Assembly (NCBI GenBank): GCA_021793575.1 | Contig: JAJYSM010000002.1 | Location: forward strand, 28,695 to 92,694 | DNA from: Pseudomonadota bacterium | GTDB taxonomy: Bacteria; Pseudomonadota; Gammaproteobacteria; Xanthomonadales; Rhodanobacteraceae | Reading direction: 5' to 3' | Length of the DNA: 64,000 nt | In this document: one piece after another, positions 1 to 7,902 of the stretch | How positions within the stretch are numbered: the first letter of the stretch is position 1 | Layout of the letters: each line of letters starts with the position of its first letter | Made by a program: the position numbers and the translations under genes | Notes under the pieces: model-generated | Seen by the model: only the letters and a program-made list of their open reading frames with translations | Told to the model about the DNA's origin: nothing | The model's database searches: none

Positions 1-2
1 GC

Positions 3-881
3 TGCGAGCTGGCGCAGGCATTCAGCCGGCTCGGTGCGCAGGTCACCATCGTGCAGGACAAGCCGCTGTTTCTCGAACGCGAGGAGCGCGATGCGGCGCA
101 GATGCTGTCCGACGCGTTTGCCCGCGACGGCATCGAGGTGCGCCTGAATACCCGCGTCACCGCCGTGCGCGTGGTCAATGGCGAAAAGCTGATCGACATG
201 GTCAGCGACGATTACCACAGCACCATCGCGGTGGACGTCATCCTCACCGGCGTCGGTCGTCTGCCGAATGTGGAAGGGCTGAATCTCGAAGCGGCTGGCG
301 TCTCGTTGACGCACGCTGGCGGCATCACCGTCGACGACCACCTGCGCACCGCCAACCCGCGCATCTTTGCCGCCGGCGACGTCTGCCTGCAGCAGCAATA
401 CACCGCCACCGCCACCGCTTCGGCGCACATCGCGGTGCGCAACGCGCTGTTCGGCGGGCGCCAGCGGCTGAGCGACCTGATCGTTCCCTGGTGCACCTAT
501 ACCGATCCGGAAATCGCCCATGTCGGCCTGTACGTGCGCGAGGCGAACCGGCAGGGCATTCCGGTGAAGACCTTCACCATTCCGCTGCACGAGATCGACC
601 GTGCGGTGACCGACAGCGAGCAGGGCGGCTTCGTGAAGATCCACGTGCGCGAGCGCAGCGACGAGATTCTCGGCGCCACCATCGTGGCCCTGCATGCCGG
701 CAGCATGATCAACGAAATCACCCTGGCGATGGTGGCCGGCATCGGCCTGCGCACGCTGTCGCGGGTGGTGCACGCCTACCCTACCCAGGGCGAGGCGATT
801 CGCTGCGCTGCCGATGCCTGGAACCGCACGCGGCTGACCCCACGCATCCGCGCGCGGCTGCGCCGCTGGCTGTCACGCTGA
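3..881 (+). CDS. NAD(P)/FAD-dependent disulfide oxidoreductase, MerA/Lpd-like (3' part)
   Basis: This is the C-terminal part of a class I pyridine nucleotide-disulfide oxidoreductase; the gene begins before the window. The frame is open from base 3 and enters in the NADH-binding domain (CELAQAFSRLGAQVTIV). Next come the second FAD contact around the AAGDV motif and the dimerisation domain, ending in HAYPTQGEAIR. That last motif corresponds to the catalytic His region of lipoamide dehydrogenase and mercuric reductase. No redox-active CxxxxC or C-terminal CC pair is visible in the part present, so mercury reduction cannot be claimed. Such proteins transfer electrons between NAD(P)H, FAD and a disulfide or quinone in the cytoplasm. 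The exact substrate is unknown. The stop lies 72 bases before gnd. Confidence 0.85.
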   Translation, partial: CELAQAFSRLGAQVTIVQDKPLFLEREERDAAQMLSDAFARDGIEVRLNTRVTAVRVVNGEKLIDMVSDDYHSTIAVDVILTGVGRLPNVEGLNLEAAGVSLTHAGGITVDDHLRTANPRIFAAGDVCLQQQYTATATASAHIAVRNALFGGRQRLSDLIVPWCTYTDPEIAHVGLYVREANRQGIPVKTFTIPLHEIDRAVTDSEQGGFVKIHVRERSDEILGATIVALHAGSMINEITLAMVAGIGLRTLSRVVHAYPTQGEAIRCAADAWNRTRLTPRIRARLRRWLSR

Positions 882-953
882 CGTATCGCGCGCGCGCCTA
901 AGCTCGGCCTTTGCAGGCAAGCCCTCCTCTCTTACTACCTCCAAGGACATCGC

Positions 954-1859
954 ATGAAACTCGGCATGATCGGACTCGGCAAGATGGGCGCCAACATGGC
1001 CGAGCGCCTGCTGCGCGGTGGCCACGCGGTGTGCGGCTTCGACCCCGACGCCAAGGCGCGCAGCGCGCTGGAAGCGAAGGGCGCCACGTCGGCCGGGTCG
1101 CTCGCCGCACTCGTCGCCGCATTGCCCGCGCCGCGCGTGCTGTGGCTGATGGTGCCCTCGGGCAAGATCACCGACGACACCGTCAACGCGCTGCTGCCGC
1201 TGCTGGCCCAGGGCGACAGCGTGATCGACGGCGGCAACTCGCACTACAAGGACAGCCTGCGTCGCGCCGCGTTGTATGCCGAACACGGCCTGCACTTTGT
1301 GGATTGCGGCACCAGCGGCGGCGTGTGGGGGCTGGCCGAGGGCTACAGCATGATGATCGGCGGCGACGCGGCGGCGGTCGAGGCGTTGCGGCCGATCTTC
1401 GAGACGCTGGCGCCGGGCAAGGCTCAGGGCTGGGGCCGCGTCGGCCCGGTCGGCTCCGGCCACTACACCAAGATGGTTCACAACGGCATCGAGTACGGCA
1501 TGATGCAGGCCTACGCCGAAGGCTTCTCGATCCTCCGGCACAAGCAGGAGTTCGCCCTCGACCTGCACCAGGTCGGTGAGATCTGGCGTTACGGCAGCGT
1601 GGTGCGCTCGTGGCTGCTCGACCTCACCACCGACGCGCTCGGCAAGAACCCCGACATGCACGGCATCGCGCCCTACGTGGTCGATTCCGGCGAAGGTCGC
1701 TGGACCGTCGACGCCGCCCTCGAGCTCGGCGTGCCCGCGCCGGTGATCACGCTCGCCCTGATGGAGCGCTTCCGCTCGCGCGACGCCGACTCCTTCGCCG
1801 ACAAGCTGCTGGCCGCGATGCGCAACGAATTCGGCGGGCACGCGATCAAGTCCGAATAG
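954..1859 (+). CDS. gnd: 6-phosphogluconate dehydrogenase (decarboxylating), short form
   Basis: A 301-residue protein beginning with the Rossmann motif GMIGLGKMGANMA. It contains the substrate loop DGGNSHYKDS (about residues 95-105), the CGTSGGVWGL segment and the catalytic stretch HYTKMVHNGIEYGMM (about 175-190, Lys and Asn ligands). The enzyme oxidises 6-phosphogluconate to ribulose 5-phosphate and CO2 in the oxidative pentose-phosphate pathway. The length fits the short GntZ/YqeC-type family (about 300 residues) rather than the 470-residue E. coli Gnd. The chosen ATG follows an AAGGA ribosome-binding site about nine bases upstream. The gene runs towards emrB, with a 42-base gap between the stop codons. 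Short forms often prefer NAD+, but cofactor use here is not shown. Confidence 0.93.
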   Translation: MKLGMIGLGKMGANMAERLLRGGHAVCGFDPDAKARSALEAKGATSAGSLAALVAALPAPRVLWLMVPSGKITDDTVNALLPLLAQGDSVIDGGNSHYKDSLRRAALYAEHGLHFVDCGTSGGVWGLAEGYSMMIGGDAAAVEALRPIFETLAPGKAQGWGRVGPVGSGHYTKMVHNGIEYGMMQAYAEGFSILRHKQEFALDLHQVGEIWRYGSVVRSWLLDLTTDALGKNPDMHGIAPYVVDSGEGRWTVDAALELGVPAPVITLALMERFRSRDADSFADKLLAAMRNEFGGHAIKSE

Positions 1860-1901
1860 GCTCTTTGCCGGTTTGAAAACCGCGGCGTGACACGTGGAGT
1901 G

Positions 1902-3428
1902 TCAGTGCCCGCCGGTCGCGGCGCCGGTCTTGGCGGTGAACGGCGGCCTGGCCAGCCAGATCACGAACACCAGCGCGATGAAGATCCAGCCGAGCACGCG
2001 GAACACCTCGTCGAACGCGATCTGGAAGCCCTGCTGGGTGATCATGTTGTTGATCAGGCTGCCGCCGAGCCGGGTGTCGCCGTGGCCCAGCTGCCGCAGC
2101 GACGCCTGCGCGATCGGGTTGTAGGCGGTGATGCCTTCGGCCAGCTGCTCGTGATGCACCACCGCGCGCCGGTCCCACATCAGCGTGGTGAGCGAGGCGG
2201 CGAAGCTGCCGCCCAGCGTGCGCAGGAAGGTGGCCAGACCCGAGCCGGCGGCGATCTCGTTCTGCTGCAGGTCGGACAGCAGGATCGACAGGATCGGCAT
2301 GAAGAACAGCGCCACGCCCAGGCCCTGCAGCAGCTGCACCATGGCCACGTGATTGAAGTCGACGCCCAGATAGAAGTCCGACCGTAGGAAGCAGGTAATG
2401 CCCATCACCACGAACGCCGCCGAGGCGACCAGCCGCAGGTCGAACCGATTGGCGTATTTGCCGACGAACACCGTCAGCAGCACCGGAATGATGCCCAGCG
2501 GCGCGGTGGCGTAGCCGGCCCAGGTGGAGGTGTAGCCGAGGTTGCGCTGCAGCCACAGCGGCACCAGCAGGCCGATCGCGAAAAACGCGGCGTAGGCCAG
2601 CACCAGCGCCAGCGTGCCGGCGCTGAAGTTGCGATGACGAAACAGCTTCAGGTTGACGATCGGGTCCTTGTCGGTGAGTTCCCAGATCAGGAACACCGCC
2701 AGCGCGATCGCCGACACCAGCGCGGTGACCACGATGAAGGTGGAGTTGAACCAGTCCTCGTCGTTGCCCTTGTCCAGCACGATCTGCAGCGCGCCGACGC
2801 CGATGATCAGGCTGATCAGGCCGACGTAGTCCATCTTCGGCCGCTCGGTGGTTTCCACCCGGCCCTTCATCTGGTTCGCCACCACCATGCTGGCGAAGAT
2901 GCCGATCGGCACGTTGATGAAGAAGATCCACGGCCACGAATAGTTGTCGGTGATCAGCCCGCCCAGGATCGGCCCGGCGATCGGCGCCACCACCGTCACC
3001 ATCGCCAGCAGTGCCAGCGCCATGCCGCGCTTGGCCGGCGGATAGATGCCGATCAGCATGCTCTGGGTGATCGGGTACATCGGCCCGGCCACCGCACCCT
3101 GGATCGCGCGGAACACGATCAGCATGCCCATGCTCTGCGAGATGCCGCACAGGAACGAGGTCAGCGCAAACAGCAGGGTCGACCACACGAACAGCTTCAC
3201 CTCGCCGAAGCGGCGCGTGAGAAAGCCGGTCAGCGGCAGCGAGATCGCCATGCTCACCGCGAACGAGGTGATCACCCAGGTGCTCTGGTTCGAGCTCACG
3301 CCGAGGTTGCCGGCGATCGTCGGCAGCGAGACGTTGGCGATCGTCGTGTCCAGCACCTGCATGAAGGTGGCCAGCGACAGGCCGATCGTGCTGAGCGCCA
3401 GGTTGGGTGGACGGAATGGTGTGGTCAT
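1902..3428 (-). CDS. emrB: DHA2-family multidrug efflux MFS transporter, EmrB type
   Basis: A 508-residue inner-membrane protein with the 14-helix hydrophobic pattern of the DHA2 family. It starts near ALSTIGLSLATFMQVLDTTI, the typical motif D1 of EmrB, and carries the motif A loop GFLTRRFGEVKLF and the motif C-like GPILGGLI. With the HlyD-type adaptor (emrA) and the outer-membrane factor upstream, it should form a proton-driven tripartite pump exporting hydrophobic drugs across both membranes. It is the last gene of the marR-omf-emrA-emrB operon. A 152-base gap holding a REP hairpin separates it from emrA, so its expression may differ from the rest. Substrate specificity cannot be read from sequence. 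Confidence 0.93.
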   Translation of the reverse strand: MTTPFRPPNLALSTIGLSLATFMQVLDTTIANVSLPTIAGNLGVSSNQSTWVITSFAVSMAISLPLTGFLTRRFGEVKLFVWSTLLFALTSFLCGISQSMGMLIVFRAIQGAVAGPMYPITQSMLIGIYPPAKRGMALALLAMVTVVAPIAGPILGGLITDNYSWPWIFFINVPIGIFASMVVANQMKGRVETTERPKMDYVGLISLIIGVGALQIVLDKGNDEDWFNSTFIVVTALVSAIALAVFLIWELTDKDPIVNLKLFRHRNFSAGTLALVLAYAAFFAIGLLVPLWLQRNLGYTSTWAGYATAPLGIIPVLLTVFVGKYANRFDLRLVASAAFVVMGITCFLRSDFYLGVDFNHVAMVQLLQGLGVALFFMPILSILLSDLQQNEIAAGSGLATFLRTLGGSFAASLTTLMWDRRAVVHHEQLAEGITAYNPIAQASLRQLGHGDTRLGGSLINNMITQQGFQIAFDEVFRVLGWIFIALVFVIWLARPPFTAKTGAATGGH

Positions 3429-3475
3429 CGGATCCGATCAGTGATGCAGGAGCGACGTGAGGGGGCAATTCCTGT

Positions 3476-3551
3476 GGGAGCGACTTCAGTCGCGATGCTG
3501 TTGCCTTGATGTACACCGAAGTGCAACAGCATCGCGACTGAAGTCGCTCCC
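3476..3551. repeat. REP-type inverted repeat between emrA and emrB
   Basis: Two perfect 29-base arms, 3476-3504 and 3523-3551, flank an 18-base loop. The core GGGAGCGACTTCAGTCGCGA is the form of REP sequence common in Xanthomonadaceae intergenic regions. In the operon transcript it would form a very stable hairpin between the emrA stop and the emrB start. It could protect the upstream mRNA from 3' exonucleases or lower emrB expression. There is no T-run, so it is not a standard terminator. Confidence 0.85.
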
Positions 3552-3580
3552 GCCAGCAGGGATGGCTTTGCCAACAGCAG

Positions 3581-4783
3581 TCATTTGTGGCCGCCCATGT
3601 TGGCGTGGATGATCTGCGCGATCGCCGCGTCGGCCTTCACCAGCTGCTGCTGGTAGATGTCGGTGCTGAACACCGGCTGGGTCGGCGAATGCTGCGCCAG
3701 CGTCGGGCCGTTGCGGTCGTGCAGGTTCACTTCCACGTTCAGCGACATGCCCAGCCGCAGCGGGTGGCGCTCAAGCTGCTGCGGATCGGTGAACACCACC
3801 CGCACCGGGATGCGCTGCACGATCTTGATCCAGTTGCCGGTGGCGTTCTGCGCCGGCAGCAGCGAGAACGCGCTGCCGGTGCCCACGCCCAGGCTCTCCA
3901 CCTTGCCCTTGTACTGCACCGAGCTGCCGTAGACGTCGGAGTCGATCGTCACCGGCTGGCCGATGCGCATGTGGGTGAGCTGGGTTTCCTTGAAGTTGGC
4001 GTCCACCCATACGCCGTGCAGCGGCACCACCGCCATCAGCGCGGTGCCGGGCAGCACGCGCTGGCCGACCTGCACCGTGCGTTTGGCCACATAGCCGTCC
4101 ACCGGTGCCACCAGCACGGTGCGCGCGTCGTCGAGGTACGCGGCGCGCAGCCGGGCGGCGGCGGCCTGCACGTCCGGATGCGAGGCGACCACGGTGTCGT
4201 CGACCAGCACCTTGCTGGTCTGCAACTGCTGCTGCGCGGTGATCAGACCGCTTTCCGCGGTGCTCAGCGCATCGCGCGCATGCGCCAGCTCCTCGGCCGA
4301 GATCGCGCCGGAGCGTGCCAGCCCCACGCGCCGGGTGACATCGGCGCGCGCCTTGTCCACCGCCACCTTGCGGATCGCCATGTCGGCCTGCGCACCGTTG
4401 ACGTTGCTGTACAGGCCGCGCACCTTGCGCACGGTATTGGCCAGGTTGGCCTTGGCCTCGGCCAGCAGCACGTCGGCGTCGCTGGGGTCGAAGCGCACCA
4501 GCACCTCACCGGCGTGCACGCGGTCGCCGTCGTCGGCGCCGATGCTGACCACGCTGCCGGCGATCTGCGGGGTGATCTGCACCACGTTGCCGTTGACGTA
4601 GGCGTCGTCGGTGCTCTCGTACCAGCGGCCGTCGAGGAAGTACCACAGCGCCCACGCGATCACGCCGAGCACGACGATCACGGCGAGCAGGCGCAGCAGC
4701 AGGCCACGCGGGCTTTTCCTGGGAGGAGCGGCGACGGCCGTGCTGGCAGCCGTGTTGGCAGAGGAATCGGGTTGGCTGGACAT
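3581..4783 (-). CDS. emrA: HlyD/EmrA-family periplasmic adaptor of a drug-efflux pump
   Basis: A 400-residue membrane-fusion protein with one N-terminal membrane helix (about residues 28-50, LLLRLLAVIVVLGVIAWAL). The beta-barrel/lipoyl start of the EmrA family follows (ESTDDAYVNGNVVQITPQ), then a helical hairpin (about 110-215), the second lipoyl half (VLVAPVDGYVAKRTVQVGQ) and a terminal barrel. It bridges EmrB in the inner membrane and the outer-membrane factor. It starts nine bases after the upstream gene's stop, with a GAGG site before the ATG, indicating tight co-transcription. Confidence 0.93.
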   Translation of the reverse strand: MSSQPDSSANTAASTAVAAPPRKSPRGLLLRLLAVIVVLGVIAWALWYFLDGRWYESTDDAYVNGNVVQITPQIAGSVVSIGADDGDRVHAGEVLVRFDPSDADVLLAEAKANLANTVRKVRGLYSNVNGAQADMAIRKVAVDKARADVTRRVGLARSGAISAEELAHARDALSTAESGLITAQQQLQTSKVLVDDTVVASHPDVQAAAARLRAAYLDDARTVLVAPVDGYVAKRTVQVGQRVLPGTALMAVVPLHGVWVDANFKETQLTHMRIGQPVTIDSDVYGSSVQYKGKVESLGVGTGSAFSLLPAQNATGNWIKIVQRIPVRVVFTDPQQLERHPLRLGMSLNVEVNLHDRNGPTLAQHSPTQPVFSTDIYQQQLVKADAAIAQIIHANMGGHK

Positions 4784-4792
4784 GCTGCTGCC

Positions 4793-6325
4793 TCAGGAAC
4801 GTGAAGTGCTGGAAGAGGGGGCGGGCGCGGCGGAAGCGGCCGCCGCCGGCGCCGCGGAAGCGGGTGGAAGCTCGTGCGGCGTGGGCCGATAGCCACCGCC
4901 GAGCGCCTGGATCAGCTGCACCGAGCGGATCACCTGCTGCGCCTGCAGCGCGGCCATGCCGCGCTCGGCGGCGAGCAGCTGCCGGCGCACGCCGAGCGCT
5001 TCCAGATAGCTGCCGATGCCGGCCCGGTAGCGCTGCTGCGCCAGCTGCCAGGCGCCGCGGGCGGCGTCCTGCGCACGCTGCTGGGCGGCCATCTGCGCGC
5101 GCAGCGACTGCAGCGCGGAGAGCTCGTCGGCAACCTGGTTGACCGCGCCGACCAGCGCCTGGTTGTACTGTGCTACGGCAAGGTCGTATTGCGCATCGCG
5201 GCCGCGCAGGTTGGCGCGCAGGCGGCCGCCGTCGAAGATCGGCAGGCTGATCGACGGGCCCAGTTGATAGAACCGCGCGGGCAGCTCGAACAGGTTGTGC
5301 CCGCCCAGCGTGATCAGGCCGGCCATCGCGCCGATGCTGACGTTGGGCAGGAATTCGGTCTTCGCCGCCTGGATGTCCTTGCTCGCCGCCTCGACCCGCC
5401 AGCGCGCGGCGACCAGGTCGGCGCGATGGCCGAGCAGGCCTACCGGCAGGTTGTCCGGCACCGCCAGTTCGGCGGGCCGCAGCAGCTGCGGACGGGCGAT
5501 GTCGCGGCCACGATCCGGGCCCTTGCCCAGCAGCACCGCCAGCGCTGAGCGGGCGGCGTCGATCGCGCGCGCGGCCAGCGCCACCTGTTGCTCGGCGCTG
5601 GCCACTTCGGCGTCGCCCTGGCGCAGCTGGATCTGGTTGTCGATGCCGGCGGCGACGCGCTGGCGGGTCAGCTCGCGCGCCTTGCTGGCGCGCCCCAGTT
5701 CGGCCCGGCTCAGATCCTGCTGGGTGAAGGCGTAGCCGAGCTGGGCATAAGCGGCGGCGACATTGCCGGACAGCTCGATGCGCGCGGCGCGCGTCTCGAT
5801 CTCGGCGGCGCGCGCGGTGCCCAGCGCGGCCTGCCACGCGGCGCGCCTGCCGCCCCACAGATCCAGCCCCCACTTGAAGCTGACATCGCCGTATTTGGCC
5901 ACCCGGAAATGACCGCCGCCGACCTTGGCCGGTAGCACCGTGGTGGGCAGTCGGGCGCCGGCCACGCTGGCGCCGGCATTCACGCTGGGGCCGCGCGCAG
6001 CGTCGGCGGCGCCCACCGCGGCCTGCGCCGCGCGCGCCCGCGCATCGGCCACGGCCAGCCCGGGGTTGTCGCGCAGCGCCTCGGCCATCAGCGCGTCGAG
6101 CTGGGGATCGCCCAGCCCGCTCCACCAGTCGGCCTGCGGCCAGGCGGCAGGCGACAGCGTCACGCCGCTGAGGCTGCGCGCGGTCTGCAGCGACGACGGC
6201 GCGATCGCCTGGCCGTCCGGATGCAGGCCGCCGCTGCTGACGCAGCCGGCGAGGGCCAGGGTGATGGCGGCGACCGCCACGAAAGGCACGCGCATGGAAG
6301 GGAGTCCGGGCAAAGAGAAAGTCAT
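4793..6325 (-). CDS. RND/EmrAB outer-membrane factor lipoprotein, NodT family
   Basis: A 510-residue outer-membrane efflux lipoprotein. The signal peptide ends in the lipobox LALAGC (about residues 24-29), so the mature protein should be lipid-anchored. The remainder shows the duplicated NodT/OprM architecture with long heptad-rich helices (for example AYAQLGYAFTQQDLSRAELG). It would form the trimeric exit duct for EmrAB. The reading frame is open far upstream, but the chosen ATG at 6325 overlaps the marR stop as ATGA and is directly followed by the signal sequence. The C-terminus is rich in Ala, Ser and Pro and likely disordered. Confidence 0.9.
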   Translation of the reverse strand: MTFSLPGLPSMRVPFVAVAAITLALAGCVSSGGLHPDGQAIAPSSLQTARSLSGVTLSPAAWPQADWWSGLGDPQLDALMAEALRDNPGLAVADARARAAQAAVGAADAARGPSVNAGASVAGARLPTTVLPAKVGGGHFRVAKYGDVSFKWGLDLWGGRRAAWQAALGTARAAEIETRAARIELSGNVAAAYAQLGYAFTQQDLSRAELGRASKARELTRQRVAAGIDNQIQLRQGDAEVASAEQQVALAARAIDAARSALAVLLGKGPDRGRDIARPQLLRPAELAVPDNLPVGLLGHRADLVAARWRVEAASKDIQAAKTEFLPNVSIGAMAGLITLGGHNLFELPARFYQLGPSISLPIFDGGRLRANLRGRDAQYDLAVAQYNQALVGAVNQVADELSALQSLRAQMAAQQRAQDAARGAWQLAQQRYRAGIGSYLEALGVRRQLLAAERGMAALQAQQVIRSVQLIQALGGGYRPTPHELPPASAAPAAAASAAPAPSSSTSRS

Positions 6326-6798
6326 GATTTGTCGCGCAGCGCGTGCAGCACGCGCTCCAGGTAATCGTGCAACTGCGCCCGCTCGGTTTCGCTCAGCGAG
6401 CGCTGCGCGGCGGTCATCACGCGGTCGCCGCAGACGAACGCGGTGTTCTGCCACATGGTGCTGCCGGCCTCGGTCAGCTCGATGCGCAGGGTGCGGCGAT
6501 CCTGCTCGTGCGGGCTGCGGCGCAGATAGCCCTTGCGCTCCAGCTGATCCAGCTGGCGCGTCATGGCGCCGCCGTCCAGCTCGACCGCGCGCGCCAGCTC
6601 GGTGGCCGACAGCGGCCCCAGCTGCTGCGCCTTCTTCAGGATCAGGTACTGGGTGAAGCTCAGATCCAATCCCTGACGGGCGAATTCCGCCTCCAGCGCG
6701 TTGACCAGCTCGGAGCGCACCATGGTCAGCAGCATGCCCAGGCTGGGCGGAACCACCGGCGTGCTGACGGGAGTGGCGGGAGGCAGGTTCGGCTTCAT
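6322..6798 (-). CDS. MarR-family transcriptional repressor of the efflux operon
   Basis: A 158-residue winged-helix regulator. The recognition region is LSATELARAVELDGGAMTRQ, followed by the wing RRSPHEQDRRTLRIELTEAG, both typical of MarR proteins. It heads the operon encoding an outer-membrane factor, EmrA and EmrB, as EmrR/MprA does in enterobacteria, and probably represses its own promoter until a hydrophobic ligand binds. The start at 6798 was chosen because a good promoter lies directly upstream, which rules out the longer open frame to 6927. The promoter would start transcription only a few bases before the ATG, so the mRNA may be almost leaderless. Confidence 0.9.
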   Translation of the reverse strand: MKPNLPPATPVSTPVVPPSLGMLLTMVRSELVNALEAEFARQGLDLSFTQYLILKKAQQLGPLSATELARAVELDGGAMTRQLDQLERKGYLRRSPHEQDRRTLRIELTEAGSTMWQNTAFVCGDRVMTAAQRSLSETERAQLHDYLERVLHALRDKS

Positions 6799-6806
6799 GC
6801 CGCGGC

Positions 6807-6845
6807 ATTCTATTGCCGGGAATATATTTGTCAAGGCAAATATAT
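6807..6845 (-). promoter_or_regulatory. marR-emrAB promoter with overlapping MarR operator
   Basis: On the minus strand a TTGACA -35 box and a TAGAAT -10 box are separated by 16 bases. The -10 box is at 6807-6812. A perfect 9+9 inverted repeat, ATATATTTG-6-CAAATATAT (6822-6845), covers the -35 box. This AT-rich dyad is the size and composition bound by MarR-family dimers, and it stands out from the surrounding 70% GC DNA. Binding would block RNA polymerase and give autorepression. The operator role is inferred from position and symmetry. Confidence 0.8.
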
Positions 6846-6965
6846 GCCAGTTTATGTTTGTTTCAGCAAGATGATGCCGCGCCCTCCGGTCGCATGAAGC
6901 TCGGTCGTGAATTTTCAGAGGCTGCACGCAGCCATGCGCTGGAATGCGCTATGGTGCACCTTACA

Positions 6966-6975
6966 CACTTAAGTG
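6966..6975. promoter_or_regulatory. Palindrome before the ArsR/BigR-like gene, candidate operator
   Basis: CACTTAAGTG is a perfect 10-base palindrome ending four bases before the first possible start codon (6980). ArsR-family dimers bind imperfect dyads over their own promoters, so this is the natural candidate site. It is short, and no clear -35/-10 pair could be fixed around it. Confidence 0.35.
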
Positions 6976-6979
6976 AAAT

Positions 6980-7876
6980 ATGGAATCAGCGATGCGCAAA
7001 GCCGCCGCCATGCATGCCCGCGCCCACGACACGGCGCGGCTGCTGCGCGCGCTGGGCAACGCGCGGCGGCTGCTGATCCTGTGCCGGCTGCACACCCGCG
7101 GCGAAGCCAGTGCCGGCCAGCTGGCCGAGGAGCTGGACCTGGGGCTATCGGCGCTGTCGCAGCATCTCAGCCGGATGCTCGCCGAGGGCCTGCTCAGCCA
7201 GCGCCGGCAGGGCCGCCAGCTGTTCTACCGCATCAGCGAATCCGCCTCGGGACAACTGCCGCGGTTGCTCGCCAGCATCTGCAGCGACGTTCCGCTGCCC
7301 ACCCCCGCAACAGGAGATGACCCGATGAAACCGATCACCATGCTGGCCGCCGTGCTGGGCCTCAGCGTTGCCGCCAGTGCGGGCGTGCGCGCTGCGGATG
7401 GCTTCTGGCAGACCCCGACGATCCAGGGCGCCGGCAAGATGCACGCCCTGCCGCAGGCGGCCTACCAGCCCGACGCCAAGGCCACCTACAAGGTGGTGTT
7501 CGGCCTCACCGGCGCGGCCGCCAAGCCCGACCAGGTCAGCCCGGGGCTGGAACGGGTGGCGCGTGCGGTGAACCTGTACGTGCACGCCGGCGTGCCGCTG
7601 AAGCACCTGCACTTCGTGGCGATCGCCTACGGCGCGGCCACCGCGATCGCGCTCGACGATGCCCACTACCAGAAGCAGTACGGCGTGCCCAACCCCAACC
7701 TGCCGGTGATCGCGCAGCTGCGCAAGGCCGGCGTCGACGTCGCCGTGTGCGGGCAGGCGGTGGCCGAGCACGAGTACAAGTACGACTGGATCGACAAGCG
7801 CGTGACACTGGCGCTGTCGGGGCTCACCACCATCATCGAGCTGCAGCAGAAGGGCTATGCCCTGATGCCGCTCTGA
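6980..7876 (+). CDS. BigR/SqrR-type persulfide sensor fused in frame to a DsrE protein
   Basis: The frame encodes 298 residues without a stop. Residues 1-110 are an ArsR-family winged helix (ARLLRALGNARRLLILCRLH, then LGLSALSQHLSRMLAEGLL). Cys35 and Cys101 are 66 residues apart, the spacing of the redox pair in the persulfide sensors BigR (Cys42/Cys108) and SqrR (Cys41/Cys107). From residue 116 the frame continues into a signal peptide (KPITMLAAVLGLSVAASAG) and a DsrE-like domain. A cytoplasmic DNA-binding domain joined to an export signal makes little sense as one polypeptide. It is more likely that two genes are read separately or that a stop was lost; a run of five C at about 7301-7305 is a plausible indel site. 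Start ATG 6980 or 6992. It probably regulates the downstream sulfur genes. Confidence 0.75.
   Translation: MESAMRKAAAMHARAHDTARLLRALGNARRLLILCRLHTRGEASAGQLAEELDLGLSALSQHLSRMLAEGLLSQRRQGRQLFYRISESASGQLPRLLASICSDVPLPTPATGDDPMKPITMLAAVLGLSVAASAGVRAADGFWQTPTIQGAGKMHALPQAAYQPDAKATYKVVFGLTGAAAKPDQVSPGLERVARAVNLYVHAGVPLKHLHFVAIAYGAATAIALDDAHYQKQYGVPNPNLPVIAQLRKAGVDVAVCGQAVAEHEYKYDWIDKRVTLALSGLTTIIELQQKGYALMPL
7325..7876 (+). CDS. Periplasmic DsrE/DsrF-like sulfur-relay protein (internal start)
   Basis: This is the separately translated product expected from the second half of the fused frame. The ATG at 7325 has an AGGAGA ribosome-binding site seven bases upstream and begins a clear Sec signal peptide ending near AASAGVRAADG. 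The mature protein is about 160 residues with the DsrE-fold pattern: strand YKVVFGLTG, helix PGLERVARAVNLYVHAGV, strand LHFVAIAYGAATAIAL, and the segment AGVDVAVCGQAVAEH, whose single Cys is placed like the sulfur-carrying Cys of DsrE/TusD. A role in binding or relaying sulfane sulfur for the adjacent thiosulfate and persulfide enzymes is inferred from family and neighbours. Confidence 0.75.
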   Translation: MKPITMLAAVLGLSVAASAGVRAADGFWQTPTIQGAGKMHALPQAAYQPDAKATYKVVFGLTGAAAKPDQVSPGLERVARAVNLYVHAGVPLKHLHFVAIAYGAATAIALDDAHYQKQYGVPNPNLPVIAQLRKAGVDVAVCGQAVAEHEYKYDWIDKRVTLALSGLTTIIELQQKGYALMPL

Positions 7877-7902
7877 TCCACCCTGGGCGCGCGGAGAGCA
7901 GC

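Noticed and set aside
1846..3516. Minus-strand open frame of 556 codons overlapping emrB
   Set aside because: It is a shifted frame of emrB; the membrane helices and DHA2 motifs are in the 1902-3428 frame.
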